Below, in pieces: positions 7,610 to 15,992 of a DNA stretch of 64,000 bases. Every line of letters starts with the position of its first letter. The first letter of the stretch is position 1. Made by a program: the position numbers and the translations under genes. Origin of the DNA: Modestobacter lapidis (lineage in GTDB: Bacteria; Actinomycetota; Actinomycetes; Mycobacteriales; Geodermatophilaceae); NCBI GenBank assembly GCA_019779905.1, contig JABAKE010000002.1, forward strand, positions 399,084 through 463,083, written 5' to 3'. The notes beneath the pieces are model-generated. The model was not told the DNA's origin. It made no database searches and saw only the letters and a program-made list of their open reading frames with translations.

Positions 7610-9115
7610 GTGCTCGGCATCGCGCCCTCTCCGGCCACCGTCGTCCGCCGTCCGGACGTCGCCTGGCGGGGGCTGCTCGCGGTGGCCGGTGCGCTCGTCG
7701 CGCTGCTGCTGGCCACCGCCGGCCGCTACGGGTACCACCGGGACGAGCTGTACTTCCTGCGGGCGGGCCGGGAGCTGGCCTGGGGGTTCGTCGACCAGCC
7801 GCCGCTGACCCCCTTCCTGGCCCGGGTGATGGACACCGTCGCGCCCGGGTCGCTGGTCGGCCTCCGGCTGCCCTCGGCGCTGGCCGCCGGGCTGGTCGTG
7901 CTGCTGGCCGGGCTGCTGGCCCGGGAGTTCGGCAGCGGCCGGGCCGGCCAGCTGCTGGCCGCCGCATCGACGGCCGGCGCCGCCGTGCTGCTCGCCGTCG
8001 GCCACCTGCTGTCGACGTCGACGCCGGACCTGCTCGGCTGGACGGCGCTGAGCTGGCTGCTGGTCCGGGCGCTGCGCGACGGCGGCCGGGTGTGGCTGGC
8101 GGTCGGCGCGGTCGCCGGGCTGGCGCTGCTGAACAAGACGCTGCCGGCGTTCCTGCTCGCCGCGGTCGCGGTCGGGGTGCTCGCCGTCGGCCCCCGGCCG
8201 GCGCTGCGGTCGCCGTGGCCGTGGCTGGGCGCGCTGCTGGGCGCGGCACTGTGGGCTCCGCACGTCATCTGGCAGCTGGCCAACGGGCTGCCCCAGCTGG
8301 AGCTGTCCCGGGCCATCGCGGCCGGCAGCTCGGGCACCAGCGAGCCCTGGTACCTCTTCCTGCCCTACCAGCTCGTGCTGGTCAGCCCGGTGCTGCTGCC
8401 GGTGTGGGTGGCCGGCTGGCTGCGGCTGCTGCGCGACCCGGCGCTGGCGACCTGGCGGGCCTTCGCCGTCGCCTACCCGCTGCTCGCCGCCGCGTTCGTG
8501 GCCACCGGAGGCAAGCCCTACTACCTGGCCGGGCTCTACCCGCTGCTGCTGGCGGCCGGCGCCGAGCCCGCGATGGCGTGGGCGCGGCGGGGCGCGGCCC
8601 GGCTGCGCGGTGGCCTGCTGGCCGCCGCGCCGGTACTCAGCCTCGGGATCGCGGCGGTGCTCTTCCTGCCGGTCGTCCCGGTGGCCCGGCTGGCCGGCAC
8701 CCCGGTCCCCGACGTCAACTACGACGCCGGGGAGACGGTCGGCTGGCCGGCGTTCGCGGCCGTCCTGGCCCGGGTGCGCGCGGGGCTGCCCGACGGCGAG
8801 CGGGTCGCCGTCCTGACCGGGAACTACGGCGAGGCCGGCGCCGTCGACCGGTACCTGCCCGAGCTGGCCCCGGCGTACAGCCGGCACAACTCCTACTGGA
8901 CGTGGGGCCCGCCGCCGGAGGAGGCCACCACCCTCATCTCCGTCGGCATCGCCGAGGTGGAGCTGCGCCGGTGGTTCGGCCGGGTCGAGCAGGTGGCGCG
9001 GATCGACAACGGCGTGGGGCTGGACAACGACGAGCAGGGCCGGCCGGTCTGGGTGCTGCGCGACCGGCGGGCCGGCTGGCCGGAGATCTGGCCGGAGCTG
9101 CGCCGGCTGGCCTGA
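7610..9115 (+). CDS. GT39-type membrane glycosyltransferase
   Basis: This 501-residue polytopic protein has about ten hydrophobic segments. The first extracytoplasmic loop contains YHRDELYFLRAGRELAWGFVDQPPLT, the acidic motif region typical of GT-C (PMT/ArnT, family 39) enzymes that use polyprenyl-phosphate sugars. The C-terminal soluble part (TGNYGEAGAVDRYLP) is also characteristic of the actinobacterial subgroup. It probably glycosylates a cell-surface target or lipid; the acceptor is unknown. The leaderless GTG start is supported by TAGGTT upstream. Confidence 0.85.
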   Translation: MLGIAPSPATVVRRPDVAWRGLLAVAGALVALLLATAGRYGYHRDELYFLRAGRELAWGFVDQPPLTPFLARVMDTVAPGSLVGLRLPSALAAGLVVLLAGLLAREFGSGRAGQLLAAASTAGAAVLLAVGHLLSTSTPDLLGWTALSWLLVRALRDGGRVWLAVGAVAGLALLNKTLPAFLLAAVAVGVLAVGPRPALRSPWPWLGALLGAALWAPHVIWQLANGLPQLELSRAIAAGSSGTSEPWYLFLPYQLVLVSPVLLPVWVAGWLRLLRDPALATWRAFAVAYPLLAAAFVATGGKPYYLAGLYPLLLAAGAEPAMAWARRGAARLRGGLLAAAPVLSLGIAAVLFLPVVPVARLAGTPVPDVNYDAGETVGWPAFAAVLARVRAGLPDGERVAVLTGNYGEAGAVDRYLPELAPAYSRHNSYWTWGPPPEEATTLISVGIAEVELRRWFGRVEQVARIDNGVGLDNDEQGRPVWVLRDRRAGWPEIWPELRRLA

Positions 9116-9122
9116 GGCCCGC

Positions 9123-9515
9123 TCAGGCGGACCGCGCCGGCGCTGCCGGCGCCCGGGCGTCGAGCCAGCGCTCCAGCTCCGTGGCCGGCAGCGGGCGGGT
9201 GAGGTGATAGCCCTGCACCAGGTCGCAGCCGAGGACGGCGAGCGCGTCGAGCGTCGCCTGGTCCTCCACCCCCTCGGCGACCAGCACCAGCCCCAGCGCG
9301 TGGGCGAGCTGCAGCGTCGAGGTGACGATGGCGGCGTTGCGGGGACTCTCGGTCAGCGAGCCGACGAAGGCCCGGTCCAGCTTGAGCTCGGTGACCGGCA
9401 GCTCGGCCAGGTACGCCAGGCTGGAGTAGCCGGTCCCGTAGTCGTCGATGGCGATGCCCACGCCCATGGCCCGCAGCCGGGTGAGCACGCCGGCGGCGCG
9501 CTCGCGGTCCTCCAT
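9123..9515 (-). pseudogene. C-terminal remnant of an EAL-domain protein
   Basis: About 130 residues match the C-terminal half of an EAL (c-di-GMP phosphodiesterase) domain: IDDYGTGYSSLAYLAELPV, LKLDRAFV, VAEGVED and LVQGYHLTRPLP. The first half of the domain, including the EAL motif itself and the NxSxR segment, is absent, so catalysis is impossible. Upstream of MEDRERAAG the sequence loses similarity. It looks like a 5'-truncated gene left behind the EamA gene; an intact GGDEF-EAL homologue lies at 38897-40489. Confidence 0.7.
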
Positions 9516-9573
9516 CCGTCCGGCGGCCTCAGGTCCATGGACAGGTGATCGGTTCCCGGGACCTGCGGATTGA

Positions 9574-9601
9574 CCCGTCTCCCACCGGAGGGGGAGACGG
9601 G
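9574..9601. terminator. 10-bp stem terminator after the EamA gene
   Basis: The arms CCCGTCTCCC (9574-9583) and GGGAGACGGG (9592-9601) are perfectly complementary around an 8-nt loop. They lie 70 nt beyond the minus-strand stop at 9671. Confidence 0.65.
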
Positions 9602-9670
9602 CCCGTGCTGCCCGCCACGGACGGCACCGGCACGGGTCGGGCATTCCCCGGCTGCGCTCGCCAGGACGGG

Positions 9671-10576
9671 TCAGGGGACGGCGCTGTCGACGTCGCTGAG
9701 CTCGGACGGTGCGGTGCGCACCGGGTTGCGCCGGGTGGCCAGCATGCAGCCGACCAGGATCAGCGGCAGCCCGACGGCCAGGCCAAGGGTGAACGGCTCG
9801 TCGAGGAGCAGGACGCCGAGCAGCACGGCGACGGCCGGGTTGACGAAGGTGAACACCAGCGCCCGCTGCGGGCCGGCCTCGCGGATCAGGGCGAAGAACA
9901 GTGCGAGCGCCAGCGCGGTGCAGACCACCCCGAGCACGAGCAGCGAGACCAGCGCGTCGACCGAGGCGTCGGCCGCCCGGCCCAGCTGGGGCACCGCGAA
10001 GGGCGCGTAGACCAGCGCGGTGACCACCAGCGCGAAGGCGCTCGCGGTCACCCCCGAGACGTCGGGCAGCGACCGGCTGACCACCAGCGGCGCGGTGGCG
10101 TACCCCAGGATGACCAGCGCGATCGCACCGATGGCGGCCAGCTGCGCACCGGCCACGTCGAGGCCCAGCAGAACCGCGATGCCGACGACGCCCAGCAGCA
10201 TGCCGCCGATTCGCACCGGGGAGAGCCGCTCCTCCTCCCCGGCCAGCCGGGCCGCCAGCGCGGCGACGAACGGCACGCCGGCGACGAGCAGCCCGGTGAG
10301 CGAGGACGACAGCGACTGCTCGGCCCAGGACAGCAGGAACCAGGGCCCGGTCATCTCCAGCACGGTGAACAGCAGCAGCGCCCGCCAGTGCCGCAGCGCC
10401 CGCCGGAACCGCCCCCGGGCGAGCGCCCAGGGCAGCAGCAGGAGGGCGCCGACGAGACAGCGCAGGAAGACCACGACCACCGGGGAGAGCTCCTCGACGG
10501 CGACCTTGATCAGCAGGTACGGAAGGCCCCAGATCAGCGACATGGCGGCGAACAGCAGCCACCCCCGCCGGCTCAC
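9671..10576 (-). CDS. EamA/DMT-family transporter
   Basis: This 301-residue protein has ten predicted transmembrane segments arranged as two EamA repeats (MSLIWGLPYLLIKVAVEELSP in the first; FTFVNPAVAVLLGVLLLDEPFT in the second). Family members export metabolites such as amino acids or nucleosides; the substrate here is unknown. The GTG start overlaps the TGA of the last 26-codon ORF of the 77-bp tandem array (GTGA), and its ribosome-binding site GGAGG is part of that array. It is followed by a strong terminator and a truncated EAL gene. Confidence 0.88.
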   Translation of the reverse strand: MSRRGWLLFAAMSLIWGLPYLLIKVAVEELSPVVVVFLRCLVGALLLLPWALARGRFRRALRHWRALLLFTVLEMTGPWFLLSWAEQSLSSSLTGLLVAGVPFVAALAARLAGEEERLSPVRIGGMLLGVVGIAVLLGLDVAGAQLAAIGAIALVILGYATAPLVVSRSLPDVSGVTASAFALVVTALVYAPFAVPQLGRAADASVDALVSLLVLGVVCTALALALFFALIREAGPQRALVFTFVNPAVAVLLGVLLLDEPFTLGLAVGLPLILVGCMLATRRNPVRTAPSELSDVDSAVP

Positions 10577-10653
10577 GAATCCTCCTCGCCGGCGCTCGTC
10601 AGCCGCGTTCGCGGAGCTGCTGTGCCCATGCGTGAGCTCGCGAGCTCGCTCAC
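10573..10653 (-). CDS. 26-codon leader ORF 1 (next to the EamA gene)
   Basis: GTG at 10653 opens a 26-residue frame (starts MSELASSRMGTAAPR, ends GEEDS). It has GGAGG upstream and its TGA overlaps the EamA start. It is predicted only from the tandem layout; expression is unproven. Confidence 0.35.
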   Translation of the reverse strand: MSELASSRMGTAAPRTRLTSAGEEDS

Positions 10654-10730
10654 GAGTCCTCCTCGCCGGCGCTCGTCAGCCGCGTTCGCGGAGCTGCTGT
10701 GCCCATGCGTGAGCTCGCGAGCTCGCTCAC
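10650..10730 (-). CDS. 26-codon leader ORF 2
   Basis: This encodes the same peptide as leader ORF 1. Its GTG is at 10730 and its TGA overlaps the start of leader ORF 1 by GTGA. The ribosome-binding site comes from the adjacent repeat. Confidence 0.35.
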   Translation of the reverse strand: MSELASSRMGTAAPRTRLTSAGEEDS

Positions 10731-10807
10731 GAGTCCTCCTCGCCGGCGCTCGTCAGCCGCGTTCGCGGAGCTGCTGTGCCCATGCGTGAGCTCGCGAGCT
10801 CGCTCAC
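10727..10807 (-). CDS. 26-codon leader ORF 3
   Basis: This is the outermost member of the array, with GTG at 10807 and TGA overlapping leader ORF 2. Upstream sequence is no longer repeat-derived and the ribosome-binding site is weaker. Confidence 0.3.
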   Translation of the reverse strand: MSELASSRMGTAAPRTRLTSAGEEDS

Positions 10808-10913
10808 GTGGGCACCCCGGACCTCGTCGTCACCGGGCCATCATGGCCGAGCCCACCGACATCCCCGCCCGGGGCTTCCGGCAGCGAAACCCCAGGGCCC
10901 GGAGCCCGTGAGG

Positions 10914-12263
10914 TCACCACTCGGTGCGGACGCCGACCTCGATACCGACCGCGAGGGCGGCCGACGCCGCCAGCCACCCGCGCCGTCCCCGCGCGGGCAG
11001 GAACGCCGTGGCCACCAGGACCCACACGTAGAAGGGCAGCCAGATCCGCTCGGTCTCCCCACGCACCAGGCCGGTGAGGTCGCTGACCGCGATCCCGGCG
11101 AGCGCGGCCAGCGGCAGCAGCGCCGGCGGCTGCCGCCGCAGCGAGGCCAGCCCGGCCACCGCCGCCGGGCCGAGGGCGAGGGCCGCCGCGGCGAGGTTGG
11201 CGACCAGGAAGAAGGCCAGCGGCCGGTTGGCGTAGGACGGGCCCGAGCGCACCCGGTCCCCGGCCGCGGCGAAGCCCTCCACCCACCAGTAGCCGCCGAC
11301 CGCGAACAGGACGACGACGGCCAGCACTCCGGCCGCCCCGACGGCGAGCACCCGGATGACGCCGCCGCGGCCGAGCCGTTCCCGGTGCACCCCCACCACG
11401 GCGAGGGCGACCAGCCCGAGGGCGGTGAGGCCGAAGGACAGGAACAGCGCGGCGCCCAGCAGCAGTCCGCCGGCGACGGCACGCAGGTCCGACGCCGGCC
11501 CCGGGGCGCGTGCGGCGGCCGTCGCCAGCAGCGCGACGCCCCAGGCCGCCACGCCGGCGAAGAACGCGTCCGCGCTGGTGGCGACCCACAGCGCGACCGG
11601 GGCGAACACCAGGAAGGGCGCCGCGCGCCGGGCCGGCTGCTCTCCCCCCACCGCCCGCACGGCCACCAGGACGGCGGGCACCGCGAGCGCGCCCCCGGCG
11701 ATGCACAACGCCGCGGCCCAGCCCAGGCCGCCCAGGCCCAGCCGGTCCAGCAGCACGAAGGCCAGCAGGGCGCCCGGCGGGTGACCGGCCACGTGCGTCG
11801 TCCAGGGATCGGCCGCGTCGGCCGGCACGGAGTCCACGAAGGTGGCCAGGAACGTGCCGAGGTCACCGACCCGGGGCACGTCGTAGGGGTACTCGTACCG
11901 GACGGAGAGCGGCTCGGGCAGCCGGGACCACCCGGAGGACAGCGCCAGGGCCACCGCCCAGCCGGCGGCCGCGACGGCGGACCCCGGCAACAGCACCCCC
12001 CACCGCAGCCGGGCGGCCAGCGCCGGGCCCCAGAGCACCCCGGCCAGGCCGACCGCGACCGGCAGCAGCACCCGCGGGGTGAGGACGACGTCGAACCTGC
12101 CGCGCAGCACGTACCCGCCGGCCAGGTGCAGCACCGTGCCGTCCTGGGTGAGCCGGCGGCCGACCTCCGCGACGGCGAGCACGACGGCGGCCACGGCGAG
12201 CACCGCGATCCAGCCGCGCCGGCCCACCCCGGCCGCCGGTGTCTCGGCCGGGATGGGGGTCAC
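10914..12263 (-). CDS. Polytopic membrane protein, probable GT-C glycosyltransferase
   Basis: This 449-residue, very hydrophobic protein has roughly 11-12 transmembrane segments. An acidic first loop (YEYPYDVPRVGDL) and the following WTTHVAGHPPGALL resemble loops of actinobacterial GT-C mannosyltransferase-like proteins, and the late motif GETERIWLPFY is also typical. It probably uses a polyprenyl-linked sugar. The start is a GTG at 12263, since the hydrophobic core begins soon after it. It is divergent from the GT2 operon, suggesting a shared envelope-glycan function. Confidence 0.75.
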   Translation of the reverse strand: MTPIPAETPAAGVGRRGWIAVLAVAAVVLAVAEVGRRLTQDGTVLHLAGGYVLRGRFDVVLTPRVLLPVAVGLAGVLWGPALAARLRWGVLLPGSAVAAAGWAVALALSSGWSRLPEPLSVRYEYPYDVPRVGDLGTFLATFVDSVPADAADPWTTHVAGHPPGALLAFVLLDRLGLGGLGWAAALCIAGGALAVPAVLVAVRAVGGEQPARRAAPFLVFAPVALWVATSADAFFAGVAAWGVALLATAAARAPGPASDLRAVAGGLLLGAALFLSFGLTALGLVALAVVGVHRERLGRGGVIRVLAVGAAGVLAVVVLFAVGGYWWVEGFAAAGDRVRSGPSYANRPLAFFLVANLAAAALALGPAAVAGLASLRRQPPALLPLAALAGIAVSDLTGLVRGETERIWLPFYVWVLVATAFLPARGRRGWLAASAALAVGIEVGVRTEW

Positions 12264-12356
12264 GGTGTCGGAGCGTAGGTCGGCCCGCCGGGCGGCGCTG
12301 GTACACCCGGCCCGGGCCGGCGGTGCGGACACCGGGCGATGACCAGGTCCGCTGGG

Positions 12357-12362
12357 TACGGT
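12357..12362 (+). promoter_or_regulatory. -10 box TACGGT, leaderless start
   Basis: TACGGT lies 6 nt before the GTG at 12369. This supports that start over the ATG at 12339, which lies upstream of the box. Confidence 0.5.
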
Positions 12363-12368
12363 CCGCGC

Positions 12369-13022
12369 GTGCCGGATGTCGTCTTCCCCTGTCTCGACGA
12401 GGCGGGGGCCCTGCCCTGGCTGCTCCCCCGGCTGCCCGCCGGCTACCGCGCCATCGTCGCGGACAACGGGTCCACCGACGGCTCCGCGCAGATCGCCGCC
12501 GAGCACGGCGCGACGGTCGTGCACGTGCCGCAGCGCGGCTTCGGCGCCGCCGCGCACGCGGGGCTGGTGGCGGCGACCGCCGACGTCGTCTGCTTCTGCG
12601 ACGCCGACGGGTCGATGGACCCCGCGCAGCTGCCGCGGGTCGCCGAACCGGTGCTCGCCGGGAACGCCGACCTGGTGCTCGGCCGCCGCCGGCCCACCCA
12701 GCGGGGTGCCTGGCCGGTGCACGCCCGGGTGGCCAACACCGCGCTGGGCGTGCTGCTGCGCCGGCGCACCGGGCTGGCGTTGCACGACCTGGGCCCGATG
12801 CGCGCCGGACGGCGGCAGGCCCTGCTGGACCTCGGCATCACCGACCGGCGCTTCGGCTACCCGCTGGAGATGGTCACCAGGGCGGCCGACGCCGGCTGGC
12901 GGATCACCGAGGTCGACGTCGGCTACGCACCCCGGGCGGAGGGGACGACGTCCAAGGTCACCGGCACGGTGCTCGGAACGGTCCGCACCATCCGCGACAT
13001 GCGCGAGGTGCTGTCCCGGTGA
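12369..13022 (+). CDS. Family 2 glycosyltransferase
   Basis: This 217-residue soluble GT-A fold enzyme shows the nucleotide-sugar motifs PCLDEAGALPWLL, ADNGSTDGS and CDADGSMDP (the DxD metal site). It resembles dolichol-phosphate-mannose synthase-like enzymes that load a sugar on polyprenyl phosphate. It is the first gene of a tightly overlapping four-gene operon; its stop overlaps the next start (GTGA). The start was chosen with the upstream -10 box; an ATG at 12339 would add ten residues. Confidence 0.88.
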   Translation: MPDVVFPCLDEAGALPWLLPRLPAGYRAIVADNGSTDGSAQIAAEHGATVVHVPQRGFGAAAHAGLVAATADVVCFCDADGSMDPAQLPRVAEPVLAGNADLVLGRRRPTQRGAWPVHARVANTALGVLLRRRTGLALHDLGPMRAGRRQALLDLGITDRRFGYPLEMVTRAADAGWRITEVDVGYAPRAEGTTSKVTGTVLGTVRTIRDMREVLSR

Positions 13023-13684
13023 CCGCGCTGCTGGTGATCACCAAGGCGCCCGTGCCCGGCCGGAGCAAGACCCGGCTCAGCCCGCCGTGCACGCCCGGGC
13101 AGGCCGCGGAGATCGCCGCCGCGGCCATCGGCGACACGCTGGACGTCGTGCGGGCCACGCCGGTGCAGCGCCGGGTGGTCGCCCTCGACGGCGCGCCGGG
13201 CGCGCTGGACCTGTCCGGGTGCGTCGTCGTCCGACAGGTCGACGGCGACCTCGGCACCCGGTTGGCACAGGCCTTCACCGACGCGATGGCCGGCCCCGAG
13301 GGCGACCTGCCCACCCTGCTGATCGGCATGGACACCCCGCAGGTCTTCCCCGACCTGCTCGCCGCGTCACTGGCCACGCTGGTCGCCGCCGGGCCGGGCA
13401 CGGCGGTGCTGGGCGTCGCCCCGGACGGCGGCTGGTGGGCGCTGGGCGTGCACTCCCCCGACGGCGCGGCGGTCCTCCGCGACGTGCCGATGTCCCGGGC
13501 GGACACCGCCGTGCTCACCCGGGCGGCCCTCGAGGGTGCCGGGCTGACCGTGCTCGACCTGCCCCAGCTGACCGACATCGACCACTTCGCCGACGCGGTG
13601 ACGGTCGCCGCGCTCTGCCCGCCGGGCAGCCGCACCCGCCGGGCGGTCGACGGGGTCGTCGCGGGGCCGGCGGGAACGGCATGA
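13019..13684 (+). CDS. DUF2064/TIGR04282 glycosyltransferase-like protein
   Basis: The 221 residues begin with TALLVITKAPVPGRSKTRLSP, the signature of the TIGR04282 family, a GT-A-like nucleotidyl/glycosyl transferase fold of uncertain substrate. Further conserved pieces are LLIGMDTPQ (a DxD-like metal site) and PDGGWWALG. It is often adjacent to a GT2 enzyme in actinobacteria, as here. Both ends overlap neighbours (GTGA, then ATGA), so it is translated as part of one unit. Confidence 0.85.
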   Translation: MTALLVITKAPVPGRSKTRLSPPCTPGQAAEIAAAAIGDTLDVVRATPVQRRVVALDGAPGALDLSGCVVVRQVDGDLGTRLAQAFTDAMAGPEGDLPTLLIGMDTPQVFPDLLAASLATLVAAGPGTAVLGVAPDGGWWALGVHSPDGAAVLRDVPMSRADTAVLTRAALEGAGLTVLDLPQLTDIDHFADAVTVAALCPPGSRTRRAVDGVVAGPAGTA

Positions 13685-14919
13685 CATCCGCCCTGGACCG
13701 GGCGCTGGGCGCCCGGCTGCCGGCGCCACCCGACGCCCTCCGCCGCGGGCCGTTCCGGCCGGGCGCCTTCCGCAGCCCGCTGCACTCCGAGCGGCGGTCG
13801 GCCCGGGTGGGCGGATTCCTCGGGGCCGCCTTCCTCGTCTGCTTCCTCACCGGGCTGCTCAGCCACCTGATCCAGCACGCCCCGGGCTGGTTCGTCTGGC
13901 CGGCGTCGCCGGTCTGGCTGTACGGGGTCACCCAGGGCCTGCACGTCACGACCGGCCTGACCGCGATCCCGTTGCTGCTCGTCAAGCTGTGGACCGTCTA
14001 CCCGAAGCTGTTCGAGTGGCCGCCGGCCGGGTCGCCGTCGCGGGTGGTCGGCCGGCTGTCGATCCTGGTGCTGGTCGGCGCCTGCGCCATGCAGCTGGTC
14101 ACCGGCCTGCTCAATACCGCGCAGTGGTACCCGTGGGGGTTCTTCTTCCCCGACGCGCACTTCTGGACCGGCTGGATCGCCATCGGCGCCGTCGCGGTGC
14201 ACGTGGGCGCCAAGGCGCCGGAGATCCGCCGCGGGCTGGCCCGCCGGGGATCACCCGGCGCGGTGGCCGGGCTGACCCCGGAGCAGGCCGACGAGCGGAC
14301 CGCGGTGGACGGTGCTGCCGAGCAGCAGCCGGTGTCCCGCCGGGCCTTCGTCGTGGCCGCCGGGCTGGGTGCCGGCGCGGTCACCGTCACCATGGTCGGG
14401 CAGACCTTCTCGCCGCTGGCCGACGTCTCGGTGCTCGCTCCGCGCCACCCGGGCGTGGGGCCGCAGGACCTGCCCGTGCGGCAGACCGCCGAACGGGCCG
14501 GGGTCACCGGGACCGCCCTCGACCCGGCCTACCGGCTGACCGTGGAGGGCCCCGACCGGCTCGATCTCACCCTGGCCGACCTGCGGGCCTTCCCGCAGCA
14601 CACCGAGCAGCTGCCGATCACCTGCGTGGAGGGCTGGAGCGCCGGGGGAACGTGGACCGGGGTACGGCTGGCCGACCTGCTGGCCGCGGCGGGGCTGCCG
14701 CGGGGCACCGCCGTGACCGTCGAGTCACTGCAGCCCGGCGGGCTGTACCGGGCCTCGACGGTGGCCCCGCCGCATGCCCGCAGCCCGCGCACCCTGCTGG
14801 CCCTGCAGCTGGAGGGCGAGCCGCTGCACCTCGACCACGGCTACCCGGTGCGGCTGATCGCCCCGAACCGGCCCGGGGTCATGCAGACCAAGTGGGTCAC
14901 GCGGGTGGCGCCGGCATGA
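13681..14919 (+). CDS. Membrane-anchored molybdopterin-dependent oxidoreductase
   Basis: The N-terminal half holds about four to five hydrophobic helices with His residues suited to b-type heme (LLSHLIQHAPGWF, GLHVTTG, DAHFWTGW, VAVHVGAKAP). An internal twin-arginine-like segment (SRRAFVVAAG, about residue 219) precedes a sulfite-oxidase-fold domain with the molybdenum ligand Cys at about residue 315 (TCVEGWSAGG). This suggests a cytochrome b561-like anchor delivering electrons from a Moco domain outside the membrane. The substrate is unknown. The start overlaps the previous stop (ATGA). 412 residues. Confidence 0.85.
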   Translation: MTSALDRALGARLPAPPDALRRGPFRPGAFRSPLHSERRSARVGGFLGAAFLVCFLTGLLSHLIQHAPGWFVWPASPVWLYGVTQGLHVTTGLTAIPLLLVKLWTVYPKLFEWPPAGSPSRVVGRLSILVLVGACAMQLVTGLLNTAQWYPWGFFFPDAHFWTGWIAIGAVAVHVGAKAPEIRRGLARRGSPGAVAGLTPEQADERTAVDGAAEQQPVSRRAFVVAAGLGAGAVTVTMVGQTFSPLADVSVLAPRHPGVGPQDLPVRQTAERAGVTGTALDPAYRLTVEGPDRLDLTLADLRAFPQHTEQLPITCVEGWSAGGTWTGVRLADLLAAAGLPRGTAVTVESLQPGGLYRASTVAPPHARSPRTLLALQLEGEPLHLDHGYPVRLIAPNRPGVMQTKWVTRVAPA

Positions 14920-15392
14920 GCCCGTCCGCCGACCCGTACGCCGGCGACCCGGCCCGGCCGGTCACCTCGGGGCTCCGGCCGTGGTGGCGGTGGCTGTTCC
15001 TGCTGCCCGGCCTGGCCGCGGTGCTCTACGGCGGGTACGGCCTGCTCACCGCCGGCAGCCGGATCCCGCTCTCCTCCTGGGCGACCTGGTTCCTCGGCAG
15101 CGCGCTGCTGCACGACCTGGTGATCGCCCCGCTGTGGATCGGGCTCGGCTGGCTGGCCGCCCGGTTCCTGCCGGGCCCGGCCCGGGCCCCCGTGGTGGTG
15201 GCCGCGGCGGTCAGCGGGGTGCTCACGCTGGTGACGCTGCCGTTCCTGCTCACCCCCGGCAACAGCCCGGCGAACCCGTCGTTCCTGCCCCGCGAGTACG
15301 GCCGCAACCTGCTGCTGGTGGTCCTCGCCGTCTGGGTGGTGGCCGCGGCCTGGTCGGTGGTCGCCGTCCGCCGCGCCCGCACCGCCCCCTGA
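14916..15392 (+). CDS. Small polytopic membrane protein
   Basis: This 158-residue protein has four predicted transmembrane helices and no family I can name. It starts inside the stop of the molybdopterin oxidoreductase gene (ATGA), so it is the last gene of that operon and may assist the membrane complex. A conserved-looking stretch, NPSFLPREYGRNLL, lies in the last extramembrane loop. A dispersed hairpin element follows about 50 nt downstream. Confidence 0.75.
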   Translation: MSPSADPYAGDPARPVTSGLRPWWRWLFLLPGLAAVLYGGYGLLTAGSRIPLSSWATWFLGSALLHDLVIAPLWIGLGWLAARFLPGPARAPVVVAAAVSGVLTLVTLPFLLTPGNSPANPSFLPREYGRNLLLVVLAVWVVAAAWSVVAVRRARTAP

Positions 15393-15439
15393 CCCCCATC
15401 CGGACTGCCGGCCGACCTGCCGGGGCCCGCCGCGAGTGG

Positions 15440-15495
15440 AAGGACCCGCTCCTCCCCGACCCTCGCAAGCTCGGGCCGGGCCCCTGGAGCGGGCC
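15440..15495 (+). repeat. Dispersed 3'-end hairpin element, copy 3
   Basis: Perfect 8-bp arms CCCGCTCC (15445-15452) and 15486-15493 enclose a core with CTCGCAAGCTCG. It lies between converging genes and is likely to terminate the GT2/molybdopterin operon. Confidence 0.7.
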
Positions 15496-15515
15496 GGGGG
15501 CCGGTCGGTCCTCCT

Positions 15516-15992
15516 TCAGGCGGGGTGGGCGGCGGCGTAGGCGGCGAAGCGCCTCAGCGAGTACCGGACACCCGCCACCATCGCCGGCCGCACCAGCGGC
15601 CAGCCGAGCTGCCCGAGCCGGCCGAGCGGCAGGTCGAGGGACTCGGTCCACACGAACGTGGACGTCGACTCCCCGCGGGGCACCACCTCGAACGTGCCGG
15701 TGCCCCGGACCACGCGCCCGAGGTGCCGGACGTCGACCCGGCGCGGGGCCTCCCAGCTGGTGATCAGCATCGGGTCGAGAACGCCCAGCCGCCGCCCGCC
15801 GGGCAGCGGGACGCCGGTGCGGGCGACGAGCCGGCCACCGACGCCCTGCGCGCCGGGCACCCGACCGTCGCCGTCCTCGGTGCGCACGTCGGTGAGCAGC
15901 ATCCACCGCCCCTGCGTCTCCCAGTCGACCAGCGCGGCCCACACCTGCTCGGCCGGTGCGGCCACGTCCACGGACAGGTTCACTTCAGGCAT
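15516..15992 (-). CDS. SRPBCC (START-like) family protein
   Basis: This 158-residue protein begins MPEVNLSVDVAAPAEQVWAAL, the first strand and helix of the polyketide-cyclase/START (SRPBCC) fold, and ends with a long C-terminal helix. The fold encloses hydrophobic ligands; no ligand can be assigned here. The start overlaps the stop of the DivIVA-like gene by a few bases, implying co-transcription. The substitutions in strand motifs give no hint of a catalytic role. Confidence 0.82.
   Translation of the reverse strand: MPEVNLSVDVAAPAEQVWAALVDWETQGRWMLLTDVRTEDGDGRVPGAQGVGGRLVARTGVPLPGGRRLGVLDPMLITSWEAPRRVDVRHLGRVVRGTGTFEVVPRGESTSTFVWTESLDLPLGRLGQLGWPLVRPAMVAGVRYSLRRFAAYAAAHPA

Larger units (their letters stand above)
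10571..10808 (-). repeat. Three 77-bp tandem repeats carrying RBS and start codon
   Basis: The period is exactly 77 bp (identical positions at 10580, 10657 and 10734). The copies differ by a single base next to the EamA start. Each unit contains the 14-bp palindrome GAGCTCGCGAGCTC, the sequence GGCGAGGAGG and a GTGA stop/start overlap. The array lies between the mannosyltransferase-like gene and the EamA gene, both on the minus strand. Confidence 0.95.

Noticed and set aside
9123..10562. 479-codon minus-strand frame joining the EAL remnant to sequence antiparallel in frame to EamA
   Set aside because: Only its last 130 codons look like protein; the rest is the EamA gene read in another frame.
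10571..10808. CRISPR array
   Set aside because: The units are directly joined with no variable spacers, and there are no cas genes.
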